Origin: a virus
Virus record (IMG/VR): IMGVR_UViG_3300024339_000050
Coordinates: 1-32,385 of that record
Reading direction: 5' to 3' (one strand)
Length of the DNA stretch: 32,385 bases
Under the pieces are notes generated by a model, which did not search any database, had not been told where the DNA came from, and saw nothing but the letters and a program-made list of their open reading frames with translations. This document shows, one piece after another, positions 7,389 to 14,167 of this stretch. The first letter of the stretch is position 1. Every line of letters begins with the position of its first letter. Both the position numbers and the translations under genes were made by a program.

Positions 7389-8094
7389 ATACCAGTTAGA
7401 AAACAGAACAACACCTACAGGTACAGGACTAACAGCTCCTGAATGTATTTCTGATGGCGGATACGCTTTTGATATTGAGGACAGCACCTATACTGGGCAC
7501 GCTGATAGTACCCAGCCTTTGTGTGCTTCTTGTGTTGAGATAACAGAGGTAGAACTAGAGGAACGGAAAGCTAAACTAGCTAACACACGCGAGTGTGCCA
7601 TAAGGTCGGATGGTCAAGCTAGTTATACAGAGTCACTAGATAACGACACCAATGGGTTTATGGTAGTAAAAGCATACCCAAGTAACACCCCTGTACATTA
7701 CTATACCAAAGGTGATAGTAGCTGTGATTTCTACTCTGAACGTCCTGAAGGTCGTAAGAAGTATTGGACTAACAATATATCACCTGAGAGGTATAGTCAG
7801 CCTGATTCTGATAGTCAAGTATTAGGATGTTACAGTGAGGTTGAAGGTAGTTCCCAAGAATGGTACTATCACTTTATTGTATTCGAAGATATGATGTCTT
7901 TTGTTAATAGCCATAAGTCTATATCTTTAAATTCGACACTAGAAGTAAAGATGAGAGACAACCCTTTAAGTGTAAGGCCTACTGCATTTGGAGACGGGCC
8001 TTTTATGTACATCGCCAGTGTGTCTATAACAACAGCAGGTGATAAAACAACAACTATATATGTAACAGCACAGCCTGAAGATGTGTTTAGTTAG
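7378..8094 (+). CDS. Unknown Cys-containing protein between fibre and radical SAM genes
   Basis: This 238-residue protein starts at ATG within the end of the previous gene (11-bp overlap) with GGAGG seven bases upstream. It looks like a mixed alpha/beta protein: a central stretch with FMVVKAYPSNTPVHYY and a C-terminal beta-rich part ending in TTTIYVTAQPEDVFS. It has six Cys (23, 49, 52, 73, 116, 151), including one CASC pair that could bind a metal. There is no signal peptide. It overlaps the radical SAM gene by 14 bases. I do not recognise the family. It could be a structural tail protein or the substrate of the enzymes that follow; nothing in the sequence decides this. Confidence 0.5.
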   Translation: MIIKYQLENRTTPTGTGLTAPECISDGGYAFDIEDSTYTGHADSTQPLCASCVEITEVELEERKAKLANTRECAIRSDGQASYTESLDNDTNGFMVVKAYPSNTPVHYYTKGDSSCDFYSERPEGRKKYWTNNISPERYSQPDSDSQVLGCYSEVEGSSQEWYYHFIVFEDMMSFVNSHKSISLNSTLEVKMRDNPLSVRPTAFGDGPFMYIASVSITTAGDKTTTIYVTAQPEDVFS

Positions 8095-8998
8095 CTTCTC
8101 AAAGGAGAAATCCTACTCCTCAAAAGAAAAGGTTGATAAGTTTGATGGGCTACCTAAGTGGGGATATATAGATATTACATCTAAATGCTCGCATGGTTGT
8201 GCTTGGTGCTATGGTGGTTTTAATGAAGATTTAAACTCAGAGATGAATCTTAATGAATTTAGAACTGTCCTATCAAAACTAAAGGTGATGGGCTTACATC
8301 AAATAACTATAACTGGTGGAGAGCCTACCGAGCATCCTCAATTTCTAGAGTTTGTAGCAGAAGCAACTAAAGACTTTATGGTTCACGTATGCTCACATGG
8401 TGATTGGACTCAAGACTGGGCAAAAGATTTAGCAAAGCTAGGTGTTAGTCAGATTCAGTTCAACTATCAAGGCTCTAAGCGACATGATGGTGTTCATCAA
8501 GTATTAGGCTCGTATCTTAAACAAGTAACAGCAATCAAGCAATCTATCAAGGCAGGCGTTGAAACAGTCGGAACAGTAACTGTTGGGGCTTACAACTTGA
8601 AAGATATAGATGGTATCTTCAAAGAGATGTCAGACTTGGGTGTTACTCGTTTAAGAGTATGGGAAGCAACTGGAAAAGGTAATAAGTGGCGTAAAGATAA
8701 AGAAGCTAAAGAGATATTTGATATTTGTAAAACCTCGGCATCAGCACTTGGATTTAACTTTGTTCAGTCTTACGACCCAGATATAGTTGGTGATGTAAAC
8801 GCTCACTGCCCAGCACAAATGCAAATGTTTATGTATATCAATAGTGATTCAGAATTAATTTTCTGTCCAGCAACAGACCAGTTGTTAAACAAGCCTATTG
8901 CGTCATTCAAAGAAGATACCTATCAAGCTATTCAAAATAAGTATTCAGCGTTTATGAATAGTCTTTCTTCTGGTACTTGCTTAGCTAGGGAAGGATGA
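8081..8998 (+). CDS. Radical SAM enzyme with SPASM/twitch-like C-terminus
   Basis: This 305-residue protein has the radical SAM signature CxxxCxxC at Cys36, Cys40 and Cys43 (KCSHGCAWCYGG), which binds the [4Fe-4S] cluster that cleaves S-adenosylmethionine, and the SAM-binding GGEP motif at 79-82 (ITITGGEPTEHPQF). The barrel continues to about residue 235. The C-terminus holds Cys243, Cys262 and Cys300 (HCPAQMQMFMYINSDSELIFCPATD), resembling a twitch or reduced SPASM domain that would hold an auxiliary cluster. SPASM/twitch enzymes often modify peptides or proteins. The ATG at 8081 lies inside the previous gene, and no other in-frame start exists before the motif. Its stop forms ATGA with the next gene. 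The substrate is unknown. Confidence 0.88.
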   Translation: MCLVSFSKEKSYSSKEKVDKFDGLPKWGYIDITSKCSHGCAWCYGGFNEDLNSEMNLNEFRTVLSKLKVMGLHQITITGGEPTEHPQFLEFVAEATKDFMVHVCSHGDWTQDWAKDLAKLGVSQIQFNYQGSKRHDGVHQVLGSYLKQVTAIKQSIKAGVETVGTVTVGAYNLKDIDGIFKEMSDLGVTRLRVWEATGKGNKWRKDKEAKEIFDICKTSASALGFNFVQSYDPDIVGDVNAHCPAQMQMFMYINSDSELIFCPATDQLLNKPIASFKEDTYQAIQNKYSAFMNSLSSGTCLAREG

Positions 8999-9219
8999 AG
9001 GACTGGGTTTGGTATTTGAAATATATAAGCGCTTCAGTGATTCTTGTAGCTATAGGCTTGCATACAATTCCTGAAGCATATCCATACAATGTAATTGTTC
9101 ATCTAGTGGGGGCGATTCTTTGGACTATTGTTGGCCTTAAAACAAGAGAAGGCGCTATATTGTTAAACTTTATGCCACAAATTATAATTTTCAGTGTTGG
9201 CCTGTGGGTGGCTTCATGA
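8995..9219 (+). CDS. Small inner-membrane protein, three predicted segments
   Basis: This 74-residue protein is almost entirely hydrophobic, with likely membrane segments at residues ~6-24, ~32-48 and ~53-72 separated by short charged turns. It resembles small membrane proteins seen in marine T4-like phages (DUF6552-like, from memory, not verified). It lies between the radical SAM and halogenase genes and overlaps both by ATGA, so the three are translated together. It could anchor the enzymes at the membrane, move a substrate, or be unrelated. Few other clues exist. Confidence 0.6.
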   Translation: MKDWVWYLKYISASVILVAIGLHTIPEAYPYNVIVHLVGAILWTIVGLKTREGAILLNFMPQIIIFSVGLWVAS

Positions 9220-10784
9220 ATAAGTTAGTAATATTAGGTGGGGGTACTTCAGGCTGGATGAGTGCCGCGTACTTTCATGCTAAAGGTGGATATGACATTA
9301 CAGTTATTGAATCACCTAACTTCAAGCCTATTGAGATGTCTGCTTCAACTACACCATATTTAAAACGCTTTTTTAAAGAAATTGGTATTGAATCAGAATC
9401 TGAGTGGATGCCAGCATGTAAAGCTACGTATAAATTGGCAGTTTTATATGATGATTTTGCTCATCTTGGCTCACGTATGTGGAACTCCTTTGAGGGTGAA
9501 GAGGATTGGCATTGTTATTGGAATAAGCATAGGACTGAAGACGGCTTGCCAAACTCAGACTTCTTTTTATCAAGAATCTATTCATCTCATATTGGTATGA
9601 ACGACTCTGGTAAATTCGTAATGAATAAAGATGGCGAGATGGCTTACCCATATATGCCTAAAAAATCGTTTGGAGGGCATCCAGAACCTTGGGCATACAA
9701 CATTGATTCAGGCTTGTTCAACCAGTTTTTAAAGAATAGAGTTATGAATGATATTAATTTCGTTCAGACAACTATTGAAGAGATTAAGACTGATGACACT
9801 GGTATTACAGCTTTAATTGATTCAGATGGAAATGAGCATACAGCAGATTTGTTCATTGATTGTACAGGTTTTAAAGGTATGTTAATTGAAGCGGTTTGTC
9901 CTGATGGACGTATTCCTTTAGACCCTTATTTGTCACACGATAAGGCTATTGTTGTTGATACTAAATATACAGATGTTGAAAATCAAATGTGTCCTAGAAC
10001 AGGAGCTAAAGCACTATCAAGTGGATGGATGTGGGATATACCTTTGTATGACAGGGTTGTGAATGGTTATGTTTATTCGTCAGAGTTTCAGTCTAGCGAA
10101 GATGCTGAAAAAGAGTTATTAGATAATATAGGTGATGATAGAGCAATAAAAGACTCAATCATGCACATGGACATTAAAACTGGGCATTACGCACGACCTT
10201 GGTCAAAGAATGTAATCGCTATTGGAATGTCAGCTGGATTTATTGAACCAATGGAAGCAACACTATTAATGACTGTTCAGTTCACGCTGGTTAATATTCA
10301 TGAGGTGTTTGCTGATAGGATGAATAAAGAAAAGTGTAATGATATATTTGAAGCTGCATTATTCGATACACTTGATTGGGTTTCAACTCAATACTATATG
10401 AGTCACAGACAAGACTCAGCATTTTGGCGCTTTAAATCACAGAATGGTACACAGATAAGACCTCGCATGAAAGAGTGGCTAGAATCGTGCAAGACTGCGA
10501 TGCTACCCCCTAAAGATGATGTGTTATTCTTTCCAAATTGTTGGTACACGAAGTTAGTTGGTTTTGAGTATTACCCCGTTGGTGATGGATTTCCAATAGA
10601 AGAAAGTATGTCATTGCCTACATTTTCAGATTCAAACTTTAAGCCCCAGAATAAGTTCAAGTACAAAGAGATGGATGAGCTTAATGCTAGGATGCAAATG
10701 GAGAAGATAAGAAACTTTGATACAAGCATATTAATCAGTCAAAAAGAATACTTAGATAAATTTATATACAATAATAAAGGCTAG
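9216..10784 (+). CDS. Flavin-dependent tryptophan-halogenase-like enzyme
   Basis: ATG at 9216 is preferred over GTG at 9204 because it forms an ATGA overlap with the upstream stop and begins right before the FAD fold; the product is 522 residues, normal for the family. It has the N-terminal Rossmann motif GGGTSGW (residues ~8-14), the family lysine in KATYK (Lys73, equivalent to PrnA Lys79), the signature WxWxIP (GWMWDIP, residues 270-276) and the acidic active-site residue in EPMEAT (Glu347, equivalent to PrnA Glu346). Such enzymes use FADH2, oxygen and halide to make hypohalous acid, delivered through the lysine. Marine phages carry relatives, including VirX1 of cyanophage Syn10, which prefers iodide. 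A separate flavin reductase would be needed; none is visible here. The substrate is unknown. Confidence 0.92.
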   Translation: MNKLVILGGGTSGWMSAAYFHAKGGYDITVIESPNFKPIEMSASTTPYLKRFFKEIGIESESEWMPACKATYKLAVLYDDFAHLGSRMWNSFEGEEDWHCYWNKHRTEDGLPNSDFFLSRIYSSHIGMNDSGKFVMNKDGEMAYPYMPKKSFGGHPEPWAYNIDSGLFNQFLKNRVMNDINFVQTTIEEIKTDDTGITALIDSDGNEHTADLFIDCTGFKGMLIEAVCPDGRIPLDPYLSHDKAIVVDTKYTDVENQMCPRTGAKALSSGWMWDIPLYDRVVNGYVYSSEFQSSEDAEKELLDNIGDDRAIKDSIMHMDIKTGHYARPWSKNVIAIGMSAGFIEPMEATLLMTVQFTLVNIHEVFADRMNKEKCNDIFEAALFDTLDWVSTQYYMSHRQDSAFWRFKSQNGTQIRPRMKEWLESCKTAMLPPKDDVLFFPNCWYTKLVGFEYYPVGDGFPIEESMSLPTFSDSNFKPQNKFKYKEMDELNARMQMEKIRNFDTSILISQKEYLDKFIYNNKG

Positions 10785-10817
10785 TGTGGGCACATAGCTA
10801 AAGTTATAGGTAAATAG

Positions 10818-10823
10818 TATAAT
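10818..10823 (+). promoter_or_regulatory. Promoter-like -10 box upstream of the membrane/secreted gene block
   Basis: TATAAT lies in the 74-base gap between the halogenase gene and the first coiled-coil membrane protein, in a very AT-rich stretch. No convincing -35 is present 16-18 bases upstream. The gap also contains AAGTTATAGG at 10801-10810, similar to AAGTTATAATAGGG at 241-254. No terminator hairpin is evident in the gap. Confidence 0.4.
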
Positions 10824-10858
10824 ACTATAAAACACTTAACATGTATCAAGGATTGTAA

Positions 10859-11080
10859 ATGGAGCAGCGATTAGATAGGCTAGAGCAGGCTAGTGCGCGT
10901 CACGACGAACAGATATCTACCCTATCCTTGAAGATGGGAGATATGAACACACACTTAACATCAATACAAGACACTCTTAATCAGATAAAGTACATCGCTG
11001 TAGGTATGGTGTTCTACTTTACCTTGCAAGAGTTTGGATTTTTTGAGGCATTTAAAGTGGTGTCTAAGGCGGTAGTATAG
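10859..11080 (+). CDS. XhlA-like coiled-coil membrane protein, copy 1
   Basis: This 73-residue protein has an N-terminal coiled coil (RLDRLEQASARHDEQISTL, residues ~3-42) and one membrane segment (~45-62, QIKYIAVGMVFYFTLQEFG). This layout recalls hemolysin XhlA-type small phage proteins that accompany holins. It shares QIKYxAxG and the spacing of the membrane segment with the next gene, so the pair is a tandem duplication. A role in membrane lesion formation or lysis timing is possible; an anchoring role is equally possible. The stop overlaps the GTG start of the next gene. Confidence 0.6.
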   Translation: MEQRLDRLEQASARHDEQISTLSLKMGDMNTHLTSIQDTLNQIKYIAVGMVFYFTLQEFGFFEAFKVVSKAVV

Positions 11081-11289
11081 TGGAAAAACGTGTCAATAGA
11101 ATTGAAGACCAAGTAGCTAAGACGTTCTCTGAAATAACTAATCTTAATAAGCGTGTTGGTAAGATGAATAACAGAATGACTAAGATGGAACAGGCTGCTA
11201 TACAGATTAAATACACTGCTTTTGGCGCGCTTGGGGTATTCGTACTCACACAGGTGGGCTTGCTTGAATTTTTAAAACTGGTAAAGTGA
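11080..11289 (+). CDS. XhlA-like coiled-coil membrane protein, copy 2
   Basis: This 69-residue protein starts with GTG overlapping the previous stop by one base (TAGTG). It has the same layout as its neighbour: coiled coil (RVNRIEDQVAKTFSEITNL) then QIKYTAFGALGVFVLTQVG at residues ~42-60 and a short tail. The membrane segments align residue for residue. Two diverged copies in tandem could form a heteromeric complex or fulfil separate timing roles. Function is inferred only from layout. Confidence 0.55.
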   Translation: MEKRVNRIEDQVAKTFSEITNLNKRVGKMNNRMTKMEQAAIQIKYTAFGALGVFVLTQVGLLEFLKLVK

Positions 11290-11357
11290 CACCTATAGAA
11301 CAGATTGTGTTGATAGCAGACTGCACACTCTTTTACCCATACCTGCTATGTTGTTAA
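11286..11357 (+). CDS. Possible 23-residue hydrophobic peptide
   Basis: A short frame starts with GTG overlapping the previous stop (GTGA) and ends with TAA at 11355-11357. The product is hydrophobic with three Cys (TPIEQIVLIADCTLFYPYLLCC). It fills most of the gap before the next small gene, and coupling by GTGA matches the style of its neighbours. No clear ribosome site and short length make it doubtful. Confidence 0.25.
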   Translation: MTPIEQIVLIADCTLFYPYLLCC

Positions 11358-11372
11358 ACGAGGAAAGTGGAA

Positions 11373-11507
11373 ATGGCAAGAACTAATCAGAAAGCAAGAG
11401 ACAGCAAGGGGCGTTATTTAAAGCTTACCGTACTTAACCAAGTGAAATTAGTGTGTAATCGTTTCATGCTCAAGTTAGATGCTTGGCTTAAAAGTATAGA
11501 CAAGTGA
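11373..11507 (+). CDS. Small basic protein, 44 residues
   Basis: ATG at 11373 follows GAGGAAAG with good spacing, and the frame ends with TGA at 11505-11507, which overlaps the ATG of the next gene (TGATG). The product starts MARTNQKARDSKGRYLKLTV and is rich in Lys and Arg with an amphipathic C-terminal half (FMLKLDAWLKSIDK). It has no match I recognise. Tight packing and a good ribosome site support a real gene. Confidence 0.5.
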   Translation: MARTNQKARDSKGRYLKLTVLNQVKLVCNRFMLKLDAWLKSIDK

Positions 11508-11935
11508 TGGGATTGCTAACAAGTATAGCGCCTATATTGGCAGGTTTTGCAATGAAGCTGTTTGCGCTTAACCAACAAGCCAAACAAGAACAACACACTC
11601 AGATGCTAGATGCGTTTGCTGCAAGGTCTCAGAATATGCAAGATGCTAGAGCTCAATCTAATAAAGAAAGCCCTATGGCTGCCTTAAACAGACGGGTTAT
11701 TATCTTTGTGATACTAGCATTAGTTATATTCACTCAAGTAGCTCCTGTGATGTTTGACGTGCCTACAGTAATACCTACAGTTACTAAAGGATTCAGTCTA
11801 TTAGGCTTTGAAGTAACATCTGACAAGGTTGAATACATTACTGTTAAAGGTATGCTTAAACTAACTGAGGTGTTTGAATGGGCTTCTTTAATAATTGAAT
11901 TTTATTTTGGCAGTCAGCTCGCTAAGGGGAGATAA
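11507..11935 (+). CDS. Membrane protein, candidate holin
   Basis: ATG at 11507 (TGATG overlap with the previous stop) gives 142 residues; a GTG one codon earlier is less likely. Hydrophobic segments lie at residues ~3-22 and ~63-83, with a third weaker one near the C-terminus (~123-138). Between them is a polar helix rich in Gln and Ala. The stretch SPMAALNRRVIIFVILALV followed by FTQVAPVMFDVPTVIP is a type I have seen in marine phages without firm function. Size, two to three membrane segments and small membrane neighbours make a holin possible, but no lytic enzyme is visible nearby. The next gene overlaps by one base. Confidence 0.5.
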   Translation: MGLLTSIAPILAGFAMKLFALNQQAKQEQHTQMLDAFAARSQNMQDARAQSNKESPMAALNRRVIIFVILALVIFTQVAPVMFDVPTVIPTVTKGFSLLGFEVTSDKVEYITVKGMLKLTEVFEWASLIIEFYFGSQLAKGR

Positions 11936-12477
11936 TGAGCATTAAGCTATTGACTAGTTCAATAATGCTAATTCTTGGACTTCAAGCACACGCTTTAGAC
12001 CCTATCGTTACAGATTCAACTACAAAGAGTTCTGTACACACTACAGGCGATATAACTACTACGGTTAAGTCACCTCCTCCATCAGCAATCTCACCCTCAC
12101 TTAGTGGGGGCAATGGTAATGACCAATGTATTGTTGGCGTATCAGGTGCTGTTCAGACACAGATTCTAGGTATCTCAATGGGTTCAACTATTAGAGATAT
12201 GAACTGTGAACGCTTAAAGAACTCTAAGACGCTGTTTGATATGGGTATGAAAGTGGCAGCTGTATCAGTCCTATGCCAAGACGTAAGAGTCTTTGACGCT
12301 ATGATGATGGCTGGAACACCTTGTCCTTATCACGGGATTATCGGTACTGATGCTAGAATAGCTTGGCAGAATGATGAGTTGAATAGACCTAAAACAGAGG
12401 AGGAAGAAGATGATGGTAGTAATGCGATACTTGGCGGTCTTGGCGCTAGTATTCTCGGGTTCTTACTCATACTCTGA
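11935..12477 (+). CDS. Secreted protein of unknown function with C-terminal hydrophobic tail
   Basis: This 180-residue protein has a Sec signal peptide (residues 1-20, likely cut after AHA). The mature part has a Ser/Pro/Thr-rich linker, then a Cys-containing domain (DQCIVGVSGAVQTQ ... MNCERLKN ... VLCQDVRVFD ... GTPCPYHGII) whose four Cys could form two disulfides. An acidic run (TEEEEDDG) and a hydrophobic C-terminus (ILGGLGASILGFLLIL) follow. I recall similar domains in marine phages but no function. Its last 68 bases also encode the start of the next gene in another frame; the acidic codons double as that gene's ribosome site. Confidence 0.6.
   Translation: MSIKLLTSSIMLILGLQAHALDPIVTDSTTKSSVHTTGDITTTVKSPPPSAISPSLSGGNGNDQCIVGVSGAVQTQILGISMGSTIRDMNCERLKNSKTLFDMGMKVAAVSVLCQDVRVFDAMMMAGTPCPYHGIIGTDARIAWQNDELNRPKTEEEEDDGSNAILGGLGASILGFLLIL
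12398..12403 (+). promoter_or_regulatory. Ribosome site embedded in the upstream coding sequence
   Basis: AGGAGG lies 6 bases before ATG at 12410. It is part of the Glu codons of the upstream gene. Its strength decides the start of the overlapping 287-residue gene. Confidence 0.75.
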
Positions 12478-13273
12478 GTACACTTACGGTACGACCAACA
12501 ACGCGGCTGACAATAGGCTAAATTGGGTGATGAAGAACGTATTGCCTGATGCGTCTAATCTAAGTGTCAATGGCGTATTCTATCAATACACACCTGTCAA
12601 AGTCAAAGAAGATGCTATGAAGGTACACGTTCAGAATGAGAACGCTTTAGGCTCTGGGTACATATTCAGAGAAACTGATGATTGGACTGGTCAGCCTGGA
12701 GGCATACCAATTAACAAGGTTGTTGGTGTAGCTAATATTCCTGAAGCTGCTTGGGGTGATGGCTCTATTGAAGTTGAAGGTACAGGCTCAGTCATAGATA
12801 CAAGTGTTATATACAGCTATCAATACGATAATACGTGTGCTAACCCTATAGATGACCCAACTTGTCCTGGCTACAATGATGCCATTCAATCAGTGCTAAA
12901 CTCTATATCAGAGCCTGTAGCATACGATACAACAGGTGATGTTAAGTTGGTACTAGATAAAAAGGTTGAACTAGAAGAAGAAGTTGATGAAGAAGAGCAA
13001 GATGAAGATAGATTAGAGAAGGCATTATCAGCTGTAGATGTTGGTGTGCTAGATGCTAATACGATTGCTCAGAATCATTTGTTACTTAGTTTGACGGCAG
13101 GTGTTAGTGTACAAAGTTATTACGATAAACGCATACAGGGCGGTGTTTATGAAGATACGGTAGATATGTCTACTGTACAAATGCCTGATAACGTAAGTGG
13201 CGCTAGAGTTGGTTTGGCGCAACAATTAAAGCATAACGAAATGGTCGATATGCAATATAAGCTAGGAGAATAG
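12410..13273 (+). CDS. Secreted acidic protein of unknown function
   Basis: This 287-residue protein starts at ATG 12410, set by a perfect AGGAGG site, and overlaps the previous gene by 68 bases in a different frame. The first ~22 residues form a signal peptide (VVMRYLAVLALVFSGSYSYS). The mature protein is beta-rich and Asp/Asn-rich, with a Cys pair (NTCANPIDDPTCPGYND) and a strongly acidic stretch (ELEEEVDEEEQDEDRLEKAL) around residue 190. The C-terminal part contains HLLLSLTAGVSVQSYYDKRI and is helical. No family recognised. It sits in a row of exported proteins, so a periplasmic or surface role during infection is inferred. Confidence 0.6.
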   Translation: MMVVMRYLAVLALVFSGSYSYSEYTYGTTNNAADNRLNWVMKNVLPDASNLSVNGVFYQYTPVKVKEDAMKVHVQNENALGSGYIFRETDDWTGQPGGIPINKVVGVANIPEAAWGDGSIEVEGTGSVIDTSVIYSYQYDNTCANPIDDPTCPGYNDAIQSVLNSISEPVAYDTTGDVKLVLDKKVELEEEVDEEEQDEDRLEKALSAVDVGVLDANTIAQNHLLLSLTAGVSVQSYYDKRIQGGVYEDTVDMSTVQMPDNVSGARVGLAQQLKHNEMVDMQYKLGE

Positions 13274-13274
13274 T

Positions 13275-13784
13275 ATGAAAAAGTTAGCATTAGTAATAAT
13301 GGCATTTGCCCTTGGTTATGGTTTTGGTACAGTAGTATTTGCAGAGAATGTTCCTATTGAAGGTAGTGTTGAGTCAAGATGTTTAATTACAACATCAAAC
13401 GCAGGTGTCTATGGAAACCCTCTACCTCAGAAATTAAGTACAGCAGTAGCAGATGGTGGTGTATTACCAATCGTAAGATTTGATATCTCATTAGCAGATG
13501 CGTACAAAGCTAAGATAACAACTCCAACAGCTTTCTCGTCTAGTCCTGCTCTATCTGACTCGGTAGCTTGGACAGGTTCTACTATCTTAGGCACAACTTC
13601 AGATGCAGGTATGTCAGGTTATGAAGCAGCTAAGGTTGTTTACGATGCGACTACTGAGTTTGATTTAACAGTAGCAGGTTCTACTTGGTTTAAGTCTACA
13701 TCAACAGCAACATACGGTTATGACAAATCATTTCCTGGCGGATTATATAGCGCTATAGTTGTAGCTGAGTGTATCGCTAAGTAA
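13275..13784 (+). CDS. Secreted pilin- or spore-coat-U-like protein
   Basis: This 169-residue protein has a clear signal peptide (residues 1-23, cut after VFA). The mature part begins ENVPIEGSVESRCLITTSN and ends YSAIVVAECIAK, with two Cys near the two ends that could pair. The rest is strands rich in Thr, Ser, Ala and Gly, as in fimbrial subunits and spore coat U domains, where a Cys near the N-terminal strand and a final strand ending in Y-x-V are typical. This resemblance is by eye and weak. GGAGAATAG precedes ATG. The next gene, with an Ig-like look and signal peptide, overlaps by one base, so the two may act as a pair. Confidence 0.5.
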   Translation: MKKLALVIMAFALGYGFGTVVFAENVPIEGSVESRCLITTSNAGVYGNPLPQKLSTAVADGGVLPIVRFDISLADAYKAKITTPTAFSSSPALSDSVAWTGSTILGTTSDAGMSGYEAAKVVYDATTEFDLTVAGSTWFKSTSTATYGYDKSFPGGLYSAIVVAECIAK

Positions 13785-14167
13785 TGAAATACTTTGGGTT
13801 TACAGTTGGGTTTGTGTTCTTGTTATGTGTGGCTAATACCCATGCTCACGAGATGACCCCAACGTATCCCAAATTAGAGACTACCCATGTATCAGGTGTT
13901 CTTAAAACTAAGATGAAGATATTCAATAGGCGTGAAGACGTATCTTACTATGAGATAGGTGTGTTTGATAAGGATTGGAACGCCATCCCTTTTGTTACCT
14001 CTTACAAGGTATTACAGATGGATTACTTAGCGCACGCTGAAGTTGATATTTATATTAATGAAGGTGACGCTAATAGGTCTGAGTATATTTGTTCTAAGTC
14101 TAAGCTAAAGAAGGATGATGTAGAAACATCAGCAATAGCTTCACGTATATGTTCGAGGATTAAATGA
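13784..14167 (+). CDS. Secreted Ig-fold-like protein, possibly chaperone-like
   Basis: This 127-residue protein has a signal peptide (residues 1-21, cut after THA). The mature part shows alternating strands: HVSGVLKTKMKIFNRREDVS, YYEIGVFDKDWNAIPFV, a Tyr-rich strand and VDIYINEGDANRSEYICSKS. The order resembles the N-terminal domain of periplasmic pilus chaperones (PapD type), but the length allows only one Ig domain. Two Cys near the C-terminus could pair. It is coupled to the pilin-like gene before it (TAATG) and to the next secreted protein (ATGA). The chaperone idea is inference only. Confidence 0.45.
   Translation: MKYFGFTVGFVFLLCVANTHAHEMTPTYPKLETTHVSGVLKTKMKIFNRREDVSYYEIGVFDKDWNAIPFVTSYKVLQMDYLAHAEVDIYINEGDANRSEYICSKSKLKKDDVETSAIASRICSRIK

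Noticed and set aside
9204-9215. GTG at 9204 as start of the halogenase
   Set aside because: ATG at 9216 overlaps the previous stop as ATGA, in the style of the operon, and starts directly before the FAD motif.
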